64,000 nt of DNA from the NCBI GenBank assembly GCA_963854735.1, contig OY978100.1, positions 1,922,001 to 1,986,000 on the forward strand. Reading direction: 5' to 3'. Position 1 is the stretch's first letter. Every line of letters starts with the position of its first letter. This document shows, piece by piece, positions 58,155 through 64,000 of this stretch. This DNA is from Marvania coccoides. Lineage: Eukaryota > Chlorophyta > Trebouxiophyceae > Chlorellales > Chlorellaceae. A model generated the notes under the pieces. It searched no databases, had not been told where the DNA came from, and worked only from the letters and a program-made list of their open reading frames with translations. Position numbers and translations under genes: made by a program.

Positions 58155-59319
58155 GAGAACAGCAATATGTCATGCGTGGCGGTAGGCTCCTGGCTTAATT
58201 GTTAGGACCAAGCTTGCCTCTCTGCTGTGTGGCCTTTGTTGCCGTCTTTGTGTGGAGTCTGAACACTCGAATTTGTAGATTTTGTTTTGTACCGGCAGTA
58301 ATCTCGTTCGATATCCCTAACGAGAAAGATCACCTTGTTTTCACGAGAAAGAAAACGCTACCAAGTCCAATTTCAACGACATAGTATTCATCATGAATGT
58401 ATATATATATACACATATTCTTTTAATGATTTTCCTTTATTCTTAGCCCCCCTTGTTCCCTTTTTACAGCCTGCCTGCATTTTTTTCATATGCTCAATAT
58501 GCATGCGCTCTCTGCTTTCCCCCGACACCATTTTTTGTTACTGTGCGTTGTGTACATGCACATGTGCCTTGCCTTGTTCCATGTACGTGTTTTTGTGCTC
58601 ATTTTAAAGCTTTTCTTGGAGAAACATTCAGGAGACGGCGCCATGGCCGGTGGAGGCTCGTTTTGCTGCACCACTGATACTGCGTTTCTGGTTTTATCTC
58701 CAAGATCCTCCAGAGGACACCCTGGCCCACCAAACGTTCCCTGGCCAGCACGGAGATGGCGACGGGGGCGGCGATAATGCGGGCTGCAGTGGAGGAGGTG
58801 GCAGCAGCGGCTGGGCTCCCGGTGGTGGCACCAGTTTTGCGCCGCCGGGCTGGGCGCCAGGAGCGCGCGCAGTATTTAGCGCGCCGGGCGTCGTGCACGC
58901 AAATGAGACACTGCATGGGGAAGAGGCATCCAAGCTGCTGTGCACCAACGCGCAGAAGGAATGGCGATGGCGGCGGCGGTGGCGGGAAGAGCTGGGTGGA
59001 GAGAGTCAAGACTGGATTGATGAGGGCGGCGCCATACCTTTTGTTTTTGGTTCACAACTGCTTGACTTGGTACATGCTCTCAACCACGACTCTGGATGCA
59101 TCACCTCCCCGGGTATTCGTAGTCTCTATCAGACGGTTTACAAAAGGCAGGGTGGCACATTTGAAGTGACCATACCGGGTAGTACATCAAAAACCATATA
59201 TGCCAGGGGTTGGGTGACCACTGTGGACGAGAGGGGGCTGGGGCGTCTCAGCTTGCCCGAGCTGTACCTTGACCGGACGGTTCGCGTATCTCGCCGTCCG
59301 GAGCGTCTTGCATGATTTG

Positions 59320-59547
59320 CATTTCTGCATGCACCTGTGCCTGTCTTGCACCTGTGTTTTCTGTCGGCCGCGCCGTCGGGGACTCGGGGGCAGGGGCCAA
59401 AGCCTATTAACTGGGATTGATCCGACGGAGGAGGGGGGGCTCTGCCTTACTGTGGTGGGGTTTGTGGCACGTCGCCTTGCGGATCTCTATAGGGGCGACC
59501 TCGGTAGGAGACGTTAAACCTCTGTAAAACCTCAAACCTCAAACCTC
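59320..59547 (+). mobile_element. Possible 3' end of a truncated non-LTR retrotransposon
   Basis: A GC-rich segment ends in GGAGACGTTAAACC followed by three AAACCTC units (59527-59547). A GC-rich 3' end closing in a GACGTTAAAC-type word and a short tandem tail is common at LINE 3' ends. There is no reverse transcriptase reading frame left, so 5' truncation is assumed. This is a pattern judgement, not a match. Confidence 0.3.
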
Positions 59548-59985
59548 AAGTTTTCAAATATGAAAAAAAGTTTAATAAATTCGGTGCTTATCGGGCATAT
59601 GAATGAATAAATTCAAATCTTTCGTTTGCCTTGTCTAAAATGACCAGGTCAGTGTTCTTGGAGGTTTGGAGGTTTAAAGAATGAACTACAATATCTTGTC
59701 AGGGCTTCAAAGAGGGTGATGCCCCCTTGCTTGCAGTGTTGACGCAGCGCTGTGATATATATTTTCACGGCAGGTAATGCATGCGCTCAGCAACGGCAGA
59801 GGCTAGAGCTGCCGGTACTTCTGCCAGTGCGGGCAAGGCAATATATAGCTTTACAAGCTGTGGGTTCCTAGAGACAAGTACCGTACAAACCCAAACTATA
59901 CTAAATATGTTGCTGGTATATATATATAGTGACAGAAGGAGTCATTTTCGAATGCAGTATTTAATCAAGTAGAAATTTCCAACGG

Positions 59986-60031
59986 GCCATGCTTTGCACA
60001 AAACACGAGCCATGCTTTGTACGAAACATCT
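59986..60031. repeat. Imperfect 23-base direct repeat
   Basis: GCCATGCTTTGCACAAAACA at 59986 recurs as GCCATGCTTTGTACGAAACA at 60009, period 23, with few mismatches. Confidence 0.8.
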
Positions 60032-60167
60032 AGAACTCAATTACGGCAGTTCTCGCCAGGATCCGATGTATTCAATTCTCTAAGCTCTGGCGAAGCTCCC
60101 GTGAAGCTCAATCCTGCCAGGAACACAGGCCCTGGCCCATCAGTAATACACCTTATACTCCAATCGC

Positions 60168-60245
60168 ATCACAATTGTTCGGACACCACCATTTAAGTAG
60201 ATTTCGGTTGCAACTCGTGGGTTCCCCAGGATTTTTCCCAGTGCG
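60168..60245 (+). repeat. Dispersed repeat, copy 2
   Basis: It aligns with 32795-32870 in the same orientation and shares an exact 19-base word at 60210-60228. AATTGTTCGGACACCACCA and ATTTAAG correspond to the flanks of copy 1. It is probably a fragment of a transposable element or SINE-like repeat. Confidence 0.6.
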
Positions 60246-60526
60246 CTTTTCGGGACTCTCTCTTCATCAACTCTTGCACTCAACAGCAAACAAAAATGTC
60301 ACAAAAGCAGTGTAACAGTAGTGAACGATATAAAAAAGGGAAACAGAAAACTTCAAAAATAAAAATAGCACACAGGCAGAAGAAGAGGAAAAATTAATTA
60401 AATTTTTTTCTTTTAAGGTTTAAGGCAGGAGTAAAAGAGGAGAAACTTTTTTTTTGTGCGTGCTTCTCCCCAATTTACCCACCCAACCTATATTAAGAGG
60501 TTTAAAAAAATCCGCCCATAAAGAAA

Positions 60527-61815
60527 TCATCGTCGTATGGGAGCTGAGGGGGAGCTGGTGGGCGAGGAGTGAGCTGGTGCCCCACGAGACGTCACCACAG
60601 CGCCCCCGCTCAATTTCAAAAGCGGTATGGTGGCTTTCTCCTCCCCCGAACCCCCAGCAGAGTTGGGCATCAGATTCAGCGCCGACCTCTGCCTCCCTCG
60701 AGGCGTGTTTCCCCCATGAAAAGCCGTCATTTCCACCGAGCCTAGGGCAATACCGCCGTCCAACCCTGCACCCCCCGCTTCTGCTGCCGCAACAGCGTGG
60801 TGGGGGTGGTGCAACCCATCGTGCTCCCCGTACTCTGCGTTCTCTGGCACCCCCAGCAGCGAGGAGACGTCCTCATCTCCGCCTGTCAGTTCAGGCGGCA
60901 GCTCCTCGGCATGCTCCATGAGCGCGTTATTCACTGCCTGTCGCGAGATGCGCGTGGTGTACCACACTACCCCCACCATTGCCGTGCCTGAGATGACCCC
61001 CATGATGATGGTGGTGGTGGTGTCCATGGCTGTGGCGCCGGTGAAGATGTCGGCAAGGTTGCGGGCAAGGGAGCCAAAGTAGACGAATAGCACTAGGTAG
61101 GGCAGCACCTGGAGGTGTGTGGGCATTTGAGGAGTAAGGGGCACGGGGTGGCTGGTGGTGTAAGGAGAAAAGTGAGCAAATTTTGAGGAAAAGCCACTGG
61201 TGGATAATAATAAGACGCTAGAGTTGCTTTTTGCCAGTTCAACGCTCTATAATTCCGAGCTCACAGAATGCGAAGTTGTGCAATTAAGAAGTGAGGAAAG
61301 CTCTCCCTTACCGCCAGTGAGGAGGCTGCTGTGTAGGCTGGCAGCGGAACGCTCGTCACGCTAAGCGCGTAATTCAAAATGTTCCACGGCGCGATGGGGG
61401 ACAGCCGCAGCAGCGTCACCAGCTTCCACCCGTCCGTCACCATCGCGCGGTCGACGGCTGTCCACTTTGGAAACTGCTGCGTCAGATAGCCCAGTACAAG
61501 GCCGCGCAAGAGGTACCGCCCAATCATGAAGGCGATGACCTGCCCAATGCTGCTGCCGGCCCACGCCAGCAGGGTGCCTGCCACAAGCCCGAAAATGGCG
61601 CCAGCAGCCATGGCCATGACCATGGCAGGCAGCATGAGGATCACGCCTGCTGTGTAAAGTCCAAAAAAAAGCAAGCTTCCCTGGGCTTTATTCTCCTGGA
61701 CCCACACCAGCAGGGCTTCGATCTTGTCGGCGTCAAAGGTGAGGGCCACCAGAATGATGCAGGCCAGCAGCAGGAGGCCGACTGCAAGGCGACCGGGCCC
61801 ACAGTGATTGCCCAT
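60527..61815 (-). CDS. TVP38/TMEM64 (DedA/SNARE-associated) membrane protein
   Basis: Two exons, 61815-61312 and 61108-60527, encode 361 residues. The start codon sits in a strong context (GCTGCCATGG). Transmembrane segments begin with RLAVGLLLLACIILVAL; next LLFFGLYTAGVILMLPAMVMAMAAGAIFGLVAGTLLAWAGSSIGQVIAFMIGRYLLR holds the conserved G-x-x-x-G/S repeats and an FxxGR-like FMIGRY. Then LVTLLRLSPIAPWNILNYALSVTSV has the family R-L-x-P-x-x-P/N block. After the intron come LPYLVLFVYFGSLARNLADI and TIIMGVISGTAMVGVVWYTTRIS. The last 130 residues are a soluble Gly/Ala/His-rich tail. TVP38/TMEM64 proteins are putative lipid scramblases of ER and Golgi membranes; in algae they are common. The upstream frame is open 30 bases to a possible acceptor, so a 5' exon cannot be ruled out. 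Confidence 0.88.
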
Positions 61816-63157
61816 GGCAGCGGAGCAGCGGGAGGCGCCCAGCCACCTGTGCGTGTAGTGAAATATCGGAGCGTGAGTGTGGGGGTATTGAATTAAAGAT
61901 GCAGCGTCATAAATTCTCCTATTTTCACCTTTTCATCAATGACCGATCAGGCCTCAAAATGAAGCCGTGGCCCACAAAGTGGGCAGATCGTCAATTTTTG
62001 ATTAGTATGGTTGCCTCAAAAGCAGAGGGAGCATGCTGGTGCGCAATCACAACCCCAAGTGACTTTATTTTTTAAAATGAATCGTGATGTTTAAATTATA
62101 TTGAGATTGCGCTGGGGTATGTGGCCAATGTGGGGAGATCTACTGAGTTTTAGTTCAAAATTTCATTTAAATACAATTTTGATTCGGCCACTTGCTGCCT
62201 TGTCTTTCTTTTGATGCCTCAGGCCTGTTTTTTGGTGGCCTGTAGGCTAGAGAGTCCGGCTAGCTGAATATCGCGTGCGTCCATCGCCCCGCCCTAAATA
62301 CTGATCTAGGCATCGCGTCCACGCGGTGTTAGGTGCTTAGAACTGAATTAAAGGCCTTGACATTTTTTCACCGCCATTTCATCCCCCAATAGTTCTTGCA
62401 TGGCATGAACCAGGCCGGAGAAGGGCTTCGTATGTACTTATCATCTGTCAATAAACGCCATTGCCTCCATCGAGCTTTACGCAACGAGCGGAAAATCGTT
62501 GCATGAAAGAAACCCAAAAATCGCACGCCTCGCTCTGAAAGATTCATTATGATAATCAAACCGTCAACTGAGGGTGATGGGAGATAAAAATCCACAGATA
62601 CTGCCATCATGAAAGGGCAGAGAAAATGATAGGGTGTGTACACAGCAGATGTTGTATTCTATTCTGCCGATGCATGAGCTTGTTTTTAGAGAAATCACTC
62701 CACGAGGGGGCTTTGCTGTCGCAGAAGCCGGTCGCAGTCTAAGAGGCAAGGGCATTGAGCATCATCATCGATGGCGGCGTGAACCAGAGCTAGAGAGAGA
62801 GCGGAGCGGGGCCTTCCTCCACAGCAGCGTGAATCCGATTCAGCTGATTGAACAGAGCGAAGCCCAGCTATAGCTGCAGCTGGCATTTATCACTTGTGTG
62901 AGTTTTAGGCACTTTTTGTTGTTAACGTATTCAAACTAGTTAAAAAAAAATGGTCAGCTTTTGCTGCGGTGGCCAAACCATTATATAAATCAAAATCGAT
63001 CTGCCCCTGGGGGAGTGCCCTTGGGAGACCGTGCGGCGGCGGGATGGGTCTGGGAATTTCCAAATCAAAAGCACTGGGCATTTAACGCGGGCAAATTTCA
63101 ATTTATTATAAACAAATCCCGCTTCGACAACTACGTATATTATTTCCCAATACAAAA
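61816..63157. other. Intergenic 1.34 kb, no gene seen
   Basis: Mixed AT-rich sequence with short spurious ORFs. No RNA gene, repeat or domain is recognised. Confidence 0.5.
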
Positions 63158-64000
63158 TTATTTGCTGTCACACCAAAATCCCACGCCAAGAAGCAAGCTT
63201 CCAATAATTATCGCAATAGCCATTCCCAATGATGAATGTGCAGTTGATTGGGCTGGGGCATCAGTACCCGACGTATTCAATGGCTCAGGGGACGACGCTG
63301 GGGATTGTGAAACTTCCGCTGCTTCAGTAATTGGTGCACTCGCTGGCACGGCGGGTGACGCAGGGGCCTCTGCAGGTGCTAATGAAGGAGATGGCGTGTC
63401 CAGCTCAATTAGGGGCGATGAGGGTCCAGGAGCAGGCGCTGGGGACTGCGAAATTGGCACAGTCAAGGGTTTATCTGCCCATTCCCATTTGAATAAAGGC
63501 TCCACGATTGCCACCAACTTTGCGTCATAGCTAATTTCAACGTCATAATCCTCTATCACTGCACCGTTTGAATCGACAAGGTCTTCAAAGACAAGCTGCC
63601 ACCATCCCTTAACGTAGACTTCACGCGACTCGTTGCCACACTTCCCCAGGAAAGAGAATCGCATTCGCCAAGAACCTTGCTGCATGCGAGACGTATGGCA
63701 AGTTGTTTTTAGAACCAATTCCGGGGGAGATGAACACGACGTGAACGCATTAGCAGCCACAGATTTGGCTGCATCAAGCATTGCACAAAATGGTGGAATA
63801 CGGTAGCCAAAGCCCTCATCAAAAAAAACGTTTTCGTCGGGGTTTGTTAGATCCCCACAATCGATGCAAACACCGTCTTTCACAAGCCCTGTAAACGATC
63901 GGACGTACCCATCGGACCATTGTCCAGGGGGGCGCTCGCATTTATCGATCGCCGTAAAGGTCGTGTTCTTCTTTGCGGTTTTGGCGACTTCAGACAACGG
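63158..64000 (-). CDS. Partial orphan with C-terminal membrane anchor (N-terminus beyond window)
   Basis: The frame is open from the right edge (64000, a Pro codon) to the stop at 63158; 280 residues are seen and the N-terminus lies outside. It has scattered cysteines (CERPPGQW, CIDCGDL, PPFCAML, FTSCSSPP, TTCHTS, GKCGNES) with potential N-glycosylation sites (NTT, NES, NTS). A Ser/Pro/Ala-rich stretch (SPAPAPGPSSPLIELDTPSP and on) precedes the hydrophobic end GMAIAIIIGSLLLGVGFWCDSK. The architecture suggests an extracellular or lumenal Cys-rich domain, a Pro/Ser stalk, and a C-terminal transmembrane helix or GPI signal. Base composition is less GC-rich than neighbouring genes (more A/T in third positions). 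I do not recognise the Cys-rich domain. Confidence 0.65.
   Translation of the reverse strand, partial: PLSEVAKTAKKNTTFTAIDKCERPPGQWSDGYVRSFTGLVKDGVCIDCGDLTNPDENVFFDEGFGYRIPPFCAMLDAAKSVAANAFTSCSSPPELVLKTTCHTSRMQQGSWRMRFSFLGKCGNESREVYVKGWWQLVFEDLVDSNGAVIEDYDVEISYDAKLVAIVEPLFKWEWADKPLTVPISQSPAPAPGPSSPLIELDTPSPSLAPAEAPASPAVPASAPITEAAEVSQSPASSPEPLNTSGTDAPAQSTAHSSLGMAIAIIIGSLLLGVGFWCDSK

Larger units (their letters stand above)
58155..60526. other. Gene-poor 2.4 kb with retroelement-like debris and repeats
   Basis: After the lipase stop the sequence is AT-rich to 58620. A GC-rich block from 58630 to 59515 follows, then a (AAACCTC) tail at 59527-59547, an inverted GGAGGTTT pair at 59660-59675, a 23-base direct repeat at 59986-60031, and a dispersed repeat at 60168-60245. 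A 221-codon open frame in the block (58650-59315) has no ATG. Confidence 0.5.

Noticed and set aside
58650..59315. 221-codon open frame in the gene-poor block
   Set aside because: It contains no methionine at all and starts at GTG, has no known domain and grades into retroelement-like sequence. It may be part of a spliced gene or an element, but I cannot support a CDS.

Overview
The window is nuclear DNA of a eukaryote with a plastid, very probably a green alga (Viridiplantae; chlorophyte more likely than streptophyte). Evidence: 26 of the 27 gene models can be read, most of them split by short AT-rich GT-AG introns (about 60, mostly 70-190 nt) with GC-rich exons. The gene content is that of a photosynthetic plant cell: the cytochrome b6f Rieske protein, plastid ribosomal protein S1, plastid-type octanoyltransferase, VTE5-type phytol kinase, an SDP1-type triacylglycerol lipase, and a CCR4 deadenylase with the plant-type N-terminal zinc finger. 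I cannot name a species. There is no sign of bacterial operons, CRISPR, phage or tRNA/rRNA genes.

Layout. 1-8.3 kb: KDM2/7-like JmjC demethylase (-, runs off the left edge), a SUMO-motif/zinc-finger orphan (+), Mediator MED7 (-), mitochondrial enoyl-ACP reductase (+). 8.3-20 kb: a glycine-rich DEAD-box helicase (+), SKI2 exosome helicase (-), octanoyltransferase LipB (-), a second organellar-type DEAD-box helicase (+). 20-31 kb: cytosolic HSP90 (-), a small plastid membrane orphan (-), a disordered orphan (+), a secreted orphan (-). 31-38 kb: plastid S1 (+), TFIIS (-), CCR4 (+), PEX11 (+). 39-47.6 kb: phytol kinase (-), aldo/keto reductase (-), NYN/YacP nuclease (+), GTP cyclohydrolase II (-), histone deacetylase (+). 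47.6-58.2 kb: gamma-tubulin complex protein GCP5 (-), SKA2-like kinetochore protein (+), Rieske PetC (-), SDP1 lipase (+). 58-64 kb is gene-poor, with repeat and retroelement-like debris, a TVP38/DedA membrane protein (-) and a partial membrane-anchored orphan (-).

The genes do not form one pathway. Themes recur: transcription and chromatin (JmjC, MED7, TFIIS, HDAC), RNA processing and decay (SKI2, CCR4, two DEAD-box proteins, NYN nuclease), lipoate, lipid and tocopherol metabolism (enoyl reductase, LipB, SDP1, PEX11, VTE5), plastid function, and mitosis (GCP5, SKA2). Neighbours mostly alternate in strand, giving a series of divergent promoters and convergent tails. All exon joins below were made by eye from splice consensus plus reading-frame and family continuity.

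The observations I would follow up first are: two GC-AG introns sharing the same ten-base donor context, a zinc-finger/SUMO-motif orphan, a stand-alone GTP cyclohydrolase II, a twin-arginine-like leader on an aldo/keto reductase, a short plastid membrane orphan, and a diverged repeat present twice. I found no clearly new multi-gene system.
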